DNA of 64,000 nt from RHKX01 sp963743875 (GTDB taxonomy: Bacteria; Actinomycetota; Thermoleophilia; Solirubrobacterales; 70-9). The translations under genes and the position numbers were made by a program. The stretch is taken from positions 372,001 through 436,000 of the forward strand of contig CAVURM010000001.1 in NCBI GenBank assembly GCA_963743875.1, written 5' to 3'. Positions 1-8,139 of the stretch are shown in pieces. The notes beneath the pieces are model-generated. The model was not told the DNA's origin. It saw only the letters and a program-made list of their open reading frames with translations, and made no database searches. Each line of letters begins with the position of its first letter. Positions within the stretch are counted from its first letter, which is position 1.

Positions 1-3000
1 ACGAGCAGGCCCGCGACGACGAGCTCGCTCCCGTCGCGAATCCGCTCGAGCGCCGCGCAGGTGACGGTGCGGGGATCGAGATCGCCGCGCAGCAACGTCA
101 GCGGGTGCTGGTCAAGCGCGATTCCGTAGGCGCCGTAATCAGCCGTGACCTGCTCCCAGGGCGTCTGCTGGGGGAGGCTGGGGGCGGGGGGGGCCGCGAG
201 CGGTAGCGAGAGCTGCTCCCCCTCGGGCCTGCGGACCGAGCCCGGGGCGACCCCGAGCCGCCAGAGCGGCACCCGACGCCGATCGCCCCTGGAGGCGGGG
301 TCCTCTCCTGCCAGCTCACCGCAGGCACCGGCCCAGGCAAGCCGCTCGAGCCCCTCCCGGCCGGCACCCGATCGCGATGCCAGCTCGCCCAGTTCCCCAT
401 ATGGGCCGTCCCGAAGTCGCTCGGCGACGACCGCCTCGGCATCCCGGTCCGACAGTCCCTTCACGTATCCGAGCCCGATTCTGACCGCGAGTGCGGCTCC
501 CTCGTCCCCCGTCCGCTCGACCAGGCACAGCACCCCACTGCGGTTCACGTCGGGGCCCAGCACCTCGATGCCGCGCCGCTGCGCCTCGTGCACCAGGGCG
601 TCGGGCGGGTAGAAGCCCATCGGCTGCTCGTTGAGCAGCGCGCAGAGGAACTCCGGCCCGTAGTGAACGCGCAGCCAGGTCGACTGATAGGCGAGCAGTC
701 CGAACGCCGCCGCATGGGATTTCGGGAAGCCGAAGCCCGAGAAGCCGTGGATCTGGCTGAAGACGCGCTCGGCGACTTCGAGGTCGACGCCCCTGGCGAT
801 CGCTCCCTCGATGAAGCGGTCGCGGTGTGAGTGCATCGCCTCCTCCGAGCGCTTGCGGCTCATCGCCCGGCGCAGGCCCTCGGCCTCCCCGGAACTGAAG
901 CCGGCCAGCGCCATCGCCACCTGGATCACCTGATCCTGGAAGACGATCGCGCCGAGCGTATCGGCGAGGATCGGCGCGAGGCTGGGGTGTTCGTAGGGGA
1001 CCTCGTAGTCGGGGTCCTCGCGCAGCAGTCGTCGGCGCTCGAGGTACGGATGAACCGCGCCGCCCTGGATCGGGCCGGGCCTGACGATCGCAACCTGCAC
1101 CGTCAGGTCCTCGATGTTCTCGGGCCGCGATCGCGGCAGCATCTGCATCTGGGCGCGGCTCTCGATCTGGAAGACGCCGGTCGTCTCGGCGGCCCGGATC
1201 CGTCGGTAGACCTCGGGGTCGTCGAGCGGGATCCGGGAGAGGTCGATCCGCTCCGAGCGGACCCGGGCGATCTCGGTCACGGTGCGCTCGACGGCGGAGA
1301 GCATCCCGAGGCCCAATAGATCAATTTTCAGGAAGCCGGCATCGGCGCAGGAATCCTTGTCCCACTGGGCGATCTGTCGACCCTCCATCGCAGCCGGCAC
1401 GACCGGGCAGAGATCGGTCAGCGGCTGGGTCGAGAGCACCATGCCGCCGGGGTGCTGGGAGGGGTGGCGGGGGAGGCCGTAGGCGTCGGAGAGCAGCTTC
1501 TGCAGGGATTGCCATCGCGACGAGGTGCCGACGATCTGAGCCTCCTCGTAGTGGCTCGTCGATCTCGCCACCCGTTCGATCTCCCCCGACGGCAGGCCCA
1601 GAACCTTGCCGAAATCCCGAATCGCGCCCTTCGACCGGTAGGTGGGAAAAGCGGCGACCAGGGCCGATCGGTCGGTCCCGTAGCGCTTGTGGATCCGCGG
1701 GATCAGCCGTTCACGGATGTCACGGGGGAAGTCGAGGTCGATGTCGGGGGCGTCCGTGATCTCGTCGTTGAGGAAGCGCCCGAGGAACAGGCCGGCCTTG
1801 ATCGGATCGACGTGGGAGAGGCCGGTCAGATAACAGACGACCGAGCTGACGCTTGAGCCCCGACCCCGGCCCGGAGGCAGCAGGGCCCGGGCGCTGTCGG
1901 GCCCGCGGACCTCGACCGCGACCTCGCGGGCGAGCTCGAGCAGGTCGCGATGGAGCAGGAAGAAGCCGGAGAGGCGGAGGCCCGAGATCAGGTTCAGCTC
2001 CTGCTCCAGCCGCCGCTCGGCCTCATCTCGCTCCCGGGTGCCGTCGTAGCGCTCGCCGAACCGGGCTCGGCACGCCTCGGCGAGCTTGCGGTCCGCGGCC
2101 CCGTCCTCGGCCCCGGGATAACTGTAGCCGAGATCCGTGGTCAGGTCGAAGTGCAGCCGCTCCGCCAGACGTACGCTCTCGATGACGGCATCGGGGTGAT
2201 CGGCGAAGCGACCGGCGCTCCGCTTCGGATCGATCAGGACCGCCGAACCGTTGCCCCGGCGCTCGGGCTCGGTCGACTCCAGCGTCCCGCCGAGACGGAC
2301 CGCGACCAACGCGTCCTGCAGAGCCGTCCGGCTGCGTTCGTGGGCGTGGACGTTGCCGGTCGCGACGCAGGGAACGCCCAGGGCCTCGGCAAGGTGAGTG
2401 AGTCGGCGATTGCGTGGGCGATCGCCGCGCCAGAGCGGCCGCTGGATCTCGACCCGGAAGCGATCGGGGCCGAAGATCCTCAGCAGATCTCGCCCGAGGC
2501 GCTCGGCCTCCGCATGCTCGCCGCGGGCGATCCTGCCCGCGAGCGCGCCGTCGCGGGCACAGCCGGAGAGGCAGATCAGGCCCTCCGCGTGCCGTTCGAG
2601 GTCGGCCGGCTCAACGCACGGCGGCAGCGGCAGGCGATCGTCACGGGTCCCCTCGTGGGCCAAGGTCAGAAGCCGGCAGAGGTTGCCGTATCCGGTCGAG
2701 TCCTCGACCAGCAGGGTCAGGTGGAAGGCCCCCGGTGGGCAGTTGCCCCGGAAGCCTGGGAGGGGCGAGGGGGCGCCGCTCGGATTCCCACCGGCCGGGG
2801 GACCGGTGAGTACGGTCAGCTCGGTGCCCGTGATCGGCCTCACCCCCTGTGCGTGGCAGGCCTGGGCGAACTCCATCGACCCCCAGAGGCCGTCGTGGTC
2901 GGTCAGGGCCATCTCCCGGTAGCCGAGCTCGGCCGCCCTGAGGGCCAACTCGTCCGGGCTCGAGGCCCCGTCGAGGAACGAGAACGCGGAGTGGGCATGG

Positions 3001-3017
3001 AGCTCGACGTAGCTCAT
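1..3017 (-). CDS. dnaE2: Error-prone DNA polymerase III alpha subunit DnaE2/ImuC (3' end beyond window)
   Basis: C-family polymerase for SOS-induced translesion synthesis, working with ImuB. 1005 residues are visible and the C-terminus lies off the left edge. The protein opens with a PHP domain (HAHSAFSF near residue 7). The palm carries PDIDLDF near residue 425 and KIDLLGLG near 564, which supply the three catalytic aspartates. It reaches the OB-fold (DGSELVVAGLL) at the window edge. The frame is open throughout. ATG at 3017 overlaps the stop of the small upstream gene by ATGA, so it is probably translationally coupled. A replicative DnaE1 is less likely because of the imuB-linked context. 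Confidence 0.95.
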   Translation of the reverse strand, partial: MSYVELHAHSAFSFLDGASSPDELALRAAELGYREMALTDHDGLWGSMEFAQACHAQGVRPITGTELTVLTGPPAGGNPSGAPSPLPGFRGNCPPGAFHLTLLVEDSTGYGNLCRLLTLAHEGTRDDRLPLPPCVEPADLERHAEGLICLSGCARDGALAGRIARGEHAEAERLGRDLLRIFGPDRFRVEIQRPLWRGDRPRNRRLTHLAEALGVPCVATGNVHAHERSRTALQDALVAVRLGGTLESTEPERRGNGSAVLIDPKRSAGRFADHPDAVIESVRLAERLHFDLTTDLGYSYPGAEDGAADRKLAEACRARFGERYDGTRERDEAERRLEQELNLISGLRLSGFFLLHRDLLELAREVAVEVRGPDSARALLPPGRGRGSSVSSVVCYLTGLSHVDPIKAGLFLGRFLNDEITDAPDIDLDFPRDIRERLIPRIHKRYGTDRSALVAAFPTYRSKGAIRDFGKVLGLPSGEIERVARSTSHYEEAQIVGTSSRWQSLQKLLSDAYGLPRHPSQHPGGMVLSTQPLTDLCPVVPAAMEGRQIAQWDKDSCADAGFLKIDLLGLGMLSAVERTVTEIARVRSERIDLSRIPLDDPEVYRRIRAAETTGVFQIESRAQMQMLPRSRPENIEDLTVQVAIVRPGPIQGGAVHPYLERRRLLREDPDYEVPYEHPSLAPILADTLGAIVFQDQVIQVAMALAGFSSGEAEGLRRAMSRKRSEEAMHSHRDRFIEGAIARGVDLEVAERVFSQIHGFSGFGFPKSHAAAFGLLAYQSTWLRVHYGPEFLCALLNEQPMGFYPPDALVHEAQRRGIEVLGPDVNRSGVLCLVERTGDEGAALAVRIGLGYVKGLSDRDAEAVVAERLRDGPYGELGELASRSGAGREGLERLAWAGACGELAGEDPASRGDRRRVPLWRLGVAPGSVRRPEGEQLSLPLAAPPAPSLPQQTPWEQVTADYGAYGIALDQHPLTLLRGDLDPRTVTCAALERIRDGSELVVAGLL

Positions 3018-3256
3018 CGCTGCTCGAACCAGCGCCTGGTCTCGAGGTCGCAGAAGACGACCGAGCAGCGGCCGCCGGCGAGCACGAGGTCGAGGTAGTG
3101 GCGCCGCAGCGGGGAACCCGACCACCAGCGATCCTCGACCAGCCACTGCTCACGAATGAATTCCACCCTGCGACCGCCGACGAGCAGCGGCCGGCCCGCC
3201 GGCCCGCTCACCGAGATCGGCCGGGGGACGTATGGATTGGCCGGACGGGTGCTCAC
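3014..3256 (-). CDS. DUF6504-type small protein of the mutasome cassette
   Basis: 80-residue protein rich in Arg and Trp (YVPRPISV, EQWLVEDRWW, RRHYLDLVL). I recognise the small family usually found between imuB and dnaE2 in Actinobacteria; its function is unknown to me. GTG start overlaps the imuB stop (GTGA) and its stop overlaps the dnaE2 start (ATGA), so it is locked into the operon on both sides. No signal peptide or membrane segment. Inferred role: accessory or structural factor for the ImuB-DnaE2 translesion complex. Confidence 0.75.
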   Translation of the reverse strand: MSTRPANPYVPRPISVSGPAGRPLLVGGRRVEFIREQWLVEDRWWSGSPLRRHYLDLVLAGGRCSVVFCDLETRRWFEQR

Positions 3257-4503
3257 GGGTTGGTTCCGCCTGCCTCGCCCGAATCGTTGAAGGGAGCGAG
3301 GGTCGTCCAGCGCTCGGGAACCCTCGATTCCGGATCCACGTCGAGCACGCGCAGCACCGAATCCCGCCCCGCCGCCGCCCGCACCTGTTTGACCGCCTCC
3401 GCGAGGCGCTCGCGGCGGCGCTCGGCCGGATCCTCGCCGAGCACGGGCTGCGAGCCGCCGGACGGTGCGAGCTCGACCGCCCTGAGCGCGAGGGCCGTGG
3501 CCGGGGCGGTCAGCTCGTCCAGTCGGGGCGCGAGCGCCAGGCGCAGCCGATCGGCGGAGCTGCTGGCGCTGCGCATCGCCGCCCTCACGCCCCAGCTGCC
3601 CCCTCCGGCCAGTCGAGCCTCGAGGCTGAGTGAGCGAATCGCCCGTCCCCTCCGGCGCGGATCTCCGAGCAGACGCTCGATCAGGAGGTCCAATGCGCGG
3701 TCGAGCTGGGTTCCGTAGGCGGCCTCGGGCAATCCGATCGCCTGGATCAGGTCCTCGTGGGGGACCCGGGGCCGCAGCGGCGTGTCGATCCCGGAGGCGA
3801 GATCGTGCGCGCGCAGGCCGAGCGCGCCGAAGCGATCGGCGACCGCGATCCTGGGCAGTCCCGCAAGGTCGCCGAGGGTCGCCATCCCGAGGCGCTCCAG
3901 GGTCGTGACCAGGCGCCCGGCGCGAGCGTCACCTCGCCCGGCGCGATCGCGTAGCGGACCGTCGAGCAGGTCGATCGGCAGCGGGGCGAGGAAGTCGCGT
4001 TCGCCGCCGGAGGGGACCACCCGGATCCCGCGCCGCCCCCGGCCGAGCGCAGTACCGGCCGCCGCGCGGGCGCAGAACCGCGTCGCCGCAGCCGCGAGCC
4101 GCGCCGGGACTCCGATCGCCCGCCCGGCCTTCGCGAGCACGTCCTCCCGGCGCGGCCCCCACAGTCCCCGGAGGCCTTCGATCTCGAAGAATGCCTCACC
4201 CGCGCGGTCGCTCTCGACCGCGGCGCCGACGTCCTCCAGCTTGCGCAGGATCCGCTCCCAGGTGTGCTCTGTGCGACTCGGGTCGGGGGGGATGAGGCCC
4301 AGCTGTGGGCATCGTCCCAGCGCCTCGGAGATCGGCATCCCGGCGCGGATTCCGAATGCCTCGGCTGAGCCGCTGGTCTCACCGACGGCCTGCTCCCGGC
4401 CGGGCTGCGGGGCCAGGGCGATCGGCTCTGTCAGCATCTCCCGTCGACCACCCACCGCGGCGAGCAGGGAGAAACGGGGAATGAGAACGGATCCGACGGT
4501 CAT
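3253..4503 (-). CDS. imuB: ImuB, inactive Y-family polymerase-like mutasome hub
   Basis: 416 residues from ATG 4503. Fold and length match the DinB-like ImuB family, which bridges DnaE2 and the sliding clamp. Catalytic acids typical of Y-family enzymes are missing: the N-terminal metal motif reads VLIPRFSLLAAV and the usual DEA motif reads GEAFFEI. This fits ImuB, not an active polymerase. An in-frame GTG at 4515 could add four residues. I prefer ATG 4503 because a -10-like TAGAGT (reverse strand, 4517-4522) would place the transcript start near 4510. First gene of the imuB-DUF6504-dnaE2 operon, beside a LexA-type box. Confidence 0.88.
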   Translation of the reverse strand: MTVGSVLIPRFSLLAAVGGRREMLTEPIALAPQPGREQAVGETSGSAEAFGIRAGMPISEALGRCPQLGLIPPDPSRTEHTWERILRKLEDVGAAVESDRAGEAFFEIEGLRGLWGPRREDVLAKAGRAIGVPARLAAAATRFCARAAAGTALGRGRRGIRVVPSGGERDFLAPLPIDLLDGPLRDRAGRGDARAGRLVTTLERLGMATLGDLAGLPRIAVADRFGALGLRAHDLASGIDTPLRPRVPHEDLIQAIGLPEAAYGTQLDRALDLLIERLLGDPRRRGRAIRSLSLEARLAGGGSWGVRAAMRSASSSADRLRLALAPRLDELTAPATALALRAVELAPSGGSQPVLGEDPAERRRERLAEAVKQVRAAAGRDSVLRVLDVDPESRVPERWTTLAPFNDSGEAGGTNP

Positions 4504-4523
4504 CAGTGAGGTCACAACTCTAA

Positions 4524-4539
4524 GCGAACGTATGTTCGC
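4524..4539. promoter_or_regulatory. LexA (SOS) box in the imuB / lipoprotein divergent region
   Basis: The 16-bp sequence GCGAACGTATGTTCGC contains GAAC-N4-GTTC flanked by G/C pairs, the actinobacterial LexA consensus. It lies just upstream of the imuB -10-like hexamer, and the ATG proposed for the divergent lipoprotein is inside it. LexA binding here would repress imuB-dnaE2 and possibly the lipoprotein gene. Confidence 0.85.
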
Positions 4540-5044
4540 TCACCGGTCAAGTCTTTTCAAGGGGCTCGTCGTCGTCGTCCTCTGCGCGACCGCGCTGGCA
4601 GGCTGCGGAGGCGACGACTCCGATGCCGGCGTTGCGGCCACGGGGCCCGACACTGCGAAGGCCGACCCCGCCGACGTCGATGTGATCGAGGGCTGGGCCG
4701 GCGCGCTCGCCGTCGGCGACGTCGGGGCGGCGGCAGACTACTTCGCCATCCCGAGCACCGCCGAGAACGGTCCGCTGCTGACCAAGATCGACTCCCGCGC
4801 CGACGCGATCGCCTTCAACGAATCCTTGCCGTGCGGCGCCGAGGTCGTCTCGGCTCAGACCGCCGGAGACTTCACGACTGCGACCTTCGAGCTCTCCGAT
4901 CGCCCCGGCGGCGACTGCGGCCCGGGTGCCGGTGGAACGGCCTCGACCTCGTTTCAGATCGAGGACGGCAAGATCATCGAGTGGCGCCGGATCGACGGCC
5001 AGGCCCCGGCGGACGCCGGAGAGTCCGCCGGCACCGCGGTCTAG
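4532..5044 (+). CDS. Putative lipoprotein with NTF2/SnoaL-like domain
   Basis: 170 residues. The N-terminus is a lipoprotein signal: positively charged start, hydrophobic run GLVVVVLC, lipobox LAGC with the cysteine near residue 25, then a Gly/Asp-rich linker. The rest (DVIEGWAGAL..., ending in FQIEDGKIIEWRRI) looks like a small cone-shaped NTF2-like fold; ligand unknown. ATG 4532 lies within the LexA box, so the transcript would be nearly leaderless. No later in-frame start precedes the signal sequence. Divergent from imuB, so SOS co-regulation is possible but unproven. Confidence 0.65.
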   Translation: MFAHRSSLFKGLVVVVLCATALAGCGGDDSDAGVAATGPDTAKADPADVDVIEGWAGALAVGDVGAAADYFAIPSTAENGPLLTKIDSRADAIAFNESLPCGAEVVSAQTAGDFTTATFELSDRPGGDCGPGAGGTASTSFQIEDGKIIEWRRIDGQAPADAGESAGTAV

Positions 5045-5134
5045 TCGCCGGGCGTGGCTTGCCGAGAGGCTCCGACGTGAATTGCAGTCGGCGGGATTGG
5101 GGTCGTATATCGACCCAGATCCGGCCCACTGTTC

Positions 5135-5162
5135 CCGATTCCCCCGCATGAGGGGGAATCGG
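5135..5162. terminator. Bidirectional terminator-like hairpin
   Basis: Perfect 11-bp inverted repeat (CCGATTCCCCC / GGGGGAATCGG) with a 6-nt loop between convergent genes ending at 5044 (+) and 5168 (-). There is no strong T-run, so termination is inferred from position and stability. Confidence 0.6.
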
Positions 5163-5167
5163 AATAG

Positions 5168-6184
5168 TCAGGCCCCCTTCTTCTTCGCCTTCCCGCCGGC
5201 CCTGGCCGGCTCGTCCGGCAAGGCGGGTGCATCGTCGCCGGCGAAGCCGAGGATCAACTTCGCGGTGTCCTCGGGGGACTCCACGTGCGGTGAGTGGCCG
5301 ACACCGTCGATAACCTTCGTGATCGCCCCGGGAACGGCGTGGAACTCCTCGGCAACGGATTCTGCGTCGAGAATCTGGTCCTCACTGCCGTCGACGAACA
5401 GCAGTGGCACCCCCGTCGTTCCCAGCCGCGACGCGAGCGGTTGCTCCTCCAGGTAGCTGGTGGCCTCGTCGGGCGTCTTGCTGAAGGAGTCGTAGGTCAT
5501 GGCTCGGTTGTCGTCGACCACCCGATTCGGGTCGCCCGGGAAGGCGTCGCTGACGTCGACGCCGGGGGCGAAGGCCGACTGGTATCCGGACTTGATCATC
5601 GAGTCGATCCGCAGGCGCCAAGTCGCCTGCCCGACAACCGGCGTCCCGATGACCTTCTCGGTGAAGGGGAGGGTGGACTCCCCGGGCTCCGACGGGGTGC
5701 CGATCAACACCACCCGATCGACGAGCTCGCTGGCGGTCCCGGCCAGTGAGGTGGCGACCATTCCGCCGAGCGAGTGGCCGACGACGGTCGCCCCCCGGAC
5801 GCCGAGCGAGTTGAGGGCCTCGGCGACCGCAGCGCCCTGGGCGTCGATCTCGTATCCGCTCTGCGGTTTCTCGGAGCCGCCGTGGCCGATCAGGTCGATC
5901 CTGACCACCCTGTGCGTCTCGTTGAGGACGGGCAGGATCGGGTTCCACCACTGCGAGGAGCAGCCAAAGCAATGAAGTAGGACGATCGGAGCGCCCTCCG
6001 GGCCGGACCCCGTCGCAGGGCTGTCGAAGACCTGCAGGCCGACGGATGAGACCTCCTCGATCTTGCCCCCGTCGGCGGTCACCTCCGCCGGACGGGTCTC
6101 GTTGTTCAGCACGAGGGCGTTGACGACTCCGAGTCCGACCGCGATCACGATCACGATCAGGGCGACTCTCAACCCACGACGCAT
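5168..6184 (-). CDS. Membrane-anchored alpha/beta hydrolase
   Basis: 338 residues. An N-terminal hydrophobic helix (residues 6-26) is an anchor or uncleaved signal, so the domain probably acts outside the membrane. Oxyanion motif HCFGCSSQWW, nucleophile elbow GHSLGG, acid in FVDGSEDQ and histidine in GVGHSPHVE give a complete Ser-Asp-His triad. Ends in a Lys-rich tail (GGKAKKKGA). Substrate not predictable; esterase, lipase or C-C hydrolase are all possible. Follows the HD-domain gene with a 2-nt gap, so the two form an operon. Confidence 0.8.
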   Translation of the reverse strand: MRRGLRVALIVIVIAVGLGVVNALVLNNETRPAEVTADGGKIEEVSSVGLQVFDSPATGSGPEGAPIVLLHCFGCSSQWWNPILPVLNETHRVVRIDLIGHGGSEKPQSGYEIDAQGAAVAEALNSLGVRGATVVGHSLGGMVATSLAGTASELVDRVVLIGTPSEPGESTLPFTEKVIGTPVVGQATWRLRIDSMIKSGYQSAFAPGVDVSDAFPGDPNRVVDDNRAMTYDSFSKTPDEATSYLEEQPLASRLGTTGVPLLFVDGSEDQILDAESVAEEFHAVPGAITKVIDGVGHSPHVESPEDTAKLILGFAGDDAPALPDEPARAGGKAKKKGA

Positions 6185-6186
6185 CG

Positions 6187-6792
6187 TCAGTCCTCCTCCG
6201 CCTGCACCTGGGCGGCGGCGATCCCAAGCAGCTCGGCGTTGGCCGCGAGGGCGTTGATGACGACGGCGATGTGCTCGGACTCGTCGACTCCAAGCTCCTC
6301 GATCCCGCGCGAGATCTGTTCCCGGTCGACCTTGGCCGCGAACGACGGCTGCTTCAGCTTCTTGCGGACGGACTTCACCTTCATGCCCTCGATCCCGGTC
6401 GGACGGATCAGCGCGCAGGCCGTGACGAACCCGGAGAGCTCGTCAACTGCGTAGAGCGTTCGTGCCAGTCTCGTCTCTCGCGGAACATCCAGATAGTCGG
6501 CATGGCCGGCCACGGAATCGATCACCTCCGGGGGGTAGTCGAGCCGCTCGAGCTCAGCCATGCCCATCCGTGGGTGACCGGTGTCCGCATCAGGGAAACG
6601 CTCGTAGTCGAGGTCGTGGACCAGACCGGTCACGGCGTACAGCTCCTCGTCCTCGCCCCAGATCCGCGCATAGGCGCGCATCGCTGCCTCCACCGCGAGG
6701 GCGTGCTTGCGCAGAGAGTCGGTGGAAGTCCACTCGCAAAGCAATTCCCAGGCCGCCTCACGGGCGGGCTCGTTCATCGTGGGCTCGCTCAC
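6187..6792 (-). CDS. HD-domain phosphohydrolase-like protein
   Basis: 201 residues from GTG 6792; ATG 6777 is an alternative start. Histidine early in the fold (LRKHALAVEAAM), then the HD pair in TGLVHDLDYERFP and a further histidine in VAGHADYL are the metal ligands of HD phosphohydrolases. Similar short HD proteins are annotated as HDIG or hydrolase of unknown nucleotide substrate. Divergent from murA, with about 22 bp between starts, and upstream of the alpha/beta hydrolase in one transcript. Confidence 0.75.
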   Translation of the reverse strand: MSEPTMNEPAREAAWELLCEWTSTDSLRKHALAVEAAMRAYARIWGEDEELYAVTGLVHDLDYERFPDADTGHPRMGMAELERLDYPPEVIDSVAGHADYLDVPRETRLARTLYAVDELSGFVTACALIRPTGIEGMKVKSVRKKLKQPSFAAKVDREQISRGIEELGVDESEHIAVVINALAANAELLGIAAAQVQAEED

Positions 6793-6799
6793 CGTCGTC

Positions 6800-6805
6800 T
6801 ACCCT
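6800..6805 (+). promoter_or_regulatory. -10 element (TACCCT) upstream of murA
   Basis: TAnnnT hexamer 9 nt before the TTG codon chosen for murA. It suggests a leaderless or near-leaderless transcript. No clear -35 element. Confidence 0.4.
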
Positions 6806-6814
6806 AGCCAAGCT

Positions 6815-8119
6815 TTGGAGAAGTTCGTAATTCAAGGTGGCGTTCCCCTAAGTGGGGAGATCGTCGCCGCCGGCAACAAGAACGCGGCACTGCCGATCCT
6901 CGCGGCATGCCTGCTGACCGAGGAGGACGTCGTTCTCCGCAACGTGCCGCGAATTCGCGACACCCAGGCCCAGATCGAGATTCTGGCGAAACTGGGCGTT
7001 GAGATCGAGTGGCTGGGCGACAACGACATCAGGCTGCGGGCTGAGAACATCGACTCGACCGTCGTCGACGAGGAGTTCGCCGCGCGGATCAGAGCATCCT
7101 TCCTGTTGGCCGGCCCGCTGCTCGCGCGCTTCGGCGAGGTGACCATGCCCCCGCCAGGCGGTGACACGATCGGTCGCCGTCGCCTCGACCCCCACCTCGA
7201 CGCCTTCCGTGATCTCGGCGCCACCGTGACCGGTGAGCGGATGATCGTGCTGCAGGCGCCCGGCGGCATGCAGGCCTGCTCCATCTTCATGGACGAACCG
7301 TCGGTGATGGGAACCGAGAACGCGATGCTCGCGGCGGCGCTGACCCCCGGCGAGACCGTGATCGCGAACGCGGCCTGCGAGCCGCACGTTCAGGACCTGG
7401 GCCATCTCCTGACCAAGATGGGTGCCCGGGTCGACGGGATCGGCTCCAACGTGCTGACCGTGCACGGCCGGGAGCGGCTGGGCGGAGCCGATCACGAGAT
7501 CGGTCCGGATCACATCGAGATCGGAAGTTTCATGGCGCTCGCCGCAGCCACCGGCGGCGACCTGCGGATTCGCGACGTCGAACCAGACGACCTGCTGATG
7601 ATCAGGCGTCAGTTTCAGCGCCTCGGCCTGCAGAGTCTGATCGAGGGTCGCGATCTTCTGGTTCCCCCCAACCAACACCTGGCCATGCGCGACGACATGG
7701 GCGACGCGATCGCGAAGATCGACGATGGCCCATGGCCGGCGTTTCCGGCCGACCTGACGTCGATCGCCCTGGCCCTCGCGACCCAGGCCGATGGCACGAT
7801 CCTGATCTTCGAGAAGATGTTCGAGAACCGTCTGTTCTTCACCGACAAGCTCGTTTCGATGGGCGCGCGCATCACCCTCTGCGACCCCCACAGGGCGATC
7901 GTCAACGGGCCGAGCAGGCTGCACGGTGAGCGTCTCGAGAGCCCCGACATCCGCGCCGGGATGGCGATGTTGATCGCGGCCCTGGCGGCCGAGGGTACGT
8001 CCGAGATCGGCAACATCGTCCAGATCGACCGCGGTTACGAGCGCGTCGACGAGCGGCTGCGGGGCCTCGGCGCCAGGATCGAGCGCGTCGCCACCGAGCC
8101 CATTCCAGCCTCGGCGTAG
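6815..8119 (+). CDS. murA: UDP-N-acetylglucosamine 1-carboxyvinyltransferase MurA (Asp117 type)
   Basis: 434 residues; transfers enolpyruvate from PEP to UDP-GlcNAc, the first committed step of peptidoglycan synthesis (cytosolic). Conserved substrate motif GNKNAALP at residues 20-27. The active-site loop reads PPGGDTIGRR, so residue 117 is Asp where most bacteria have the fosfomycin-target Cys, as in Mycobacterium tuberculosis. Start set at TTG 6815 (LEKFVIQGG) because homologues begin there; an upstream in-frame extension lacks homology. Followed 20 nt later by hisZ with its own ribosome-binding site, so read-through into the his genes is likely. Confidence 0.93.
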   Translation: MEKFVIQGGVPLSGEIVAAGNKNAALPILAACLLTEEDVVLRNVPRIRDTQAQIEILAKLGVEIEWLGDNDIRLRAENIDSTVVDEEFAARIRASFLLAGPLLARFGEVTMPPPGGDTIGRRRLDPHLDAFRDLGATVTGERMIVLQAPGGMQACSIFMDEPSVMGTENAMLAAALTPGETVIANAACEPHVQDLGHLLTKMGARVDGIGSNVLTVHGRERLGGADHEIGPDHIEIGSFMALAAATGGDLRIRDVEPDDLLMIRRQFQRLGLQSLIEGRDLLVPPNQHLAMRDDMGDAIAKIDDGPWPAFPADLTSIALALATQADGTILIFEKMFENRLFFTDKLVSMGARITLCDPHRAIVNGPSRLHGERLESPDIRAGMAMLIAALAAEGTSEIGNIVQIDRGYERVDERLRGLGARIERVATEPIPASA

Positions 8120-8139
8120 AACGTCCCCCGGGAGCAGCG

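Noticed and set aside
1950..3098. Long plus-strand open frame of about 380 codons
   Set aside because: Antisense shadow of dnaE2, whose minus-strand frame has all polymerase motifs; the plus product matches no family.
4472..4531. Longer N-terminus for the lipoprotein from an upstream plus-strand frame
   Set aside because: The long frame is antisense to imuB, and the lipoprotein signal begins properly at ATG 4532.
5135..5162. Regulatory operator instead of terminator
   Set aside because: It lies between two convergent 3' ends, with no promoter or start codon near it.
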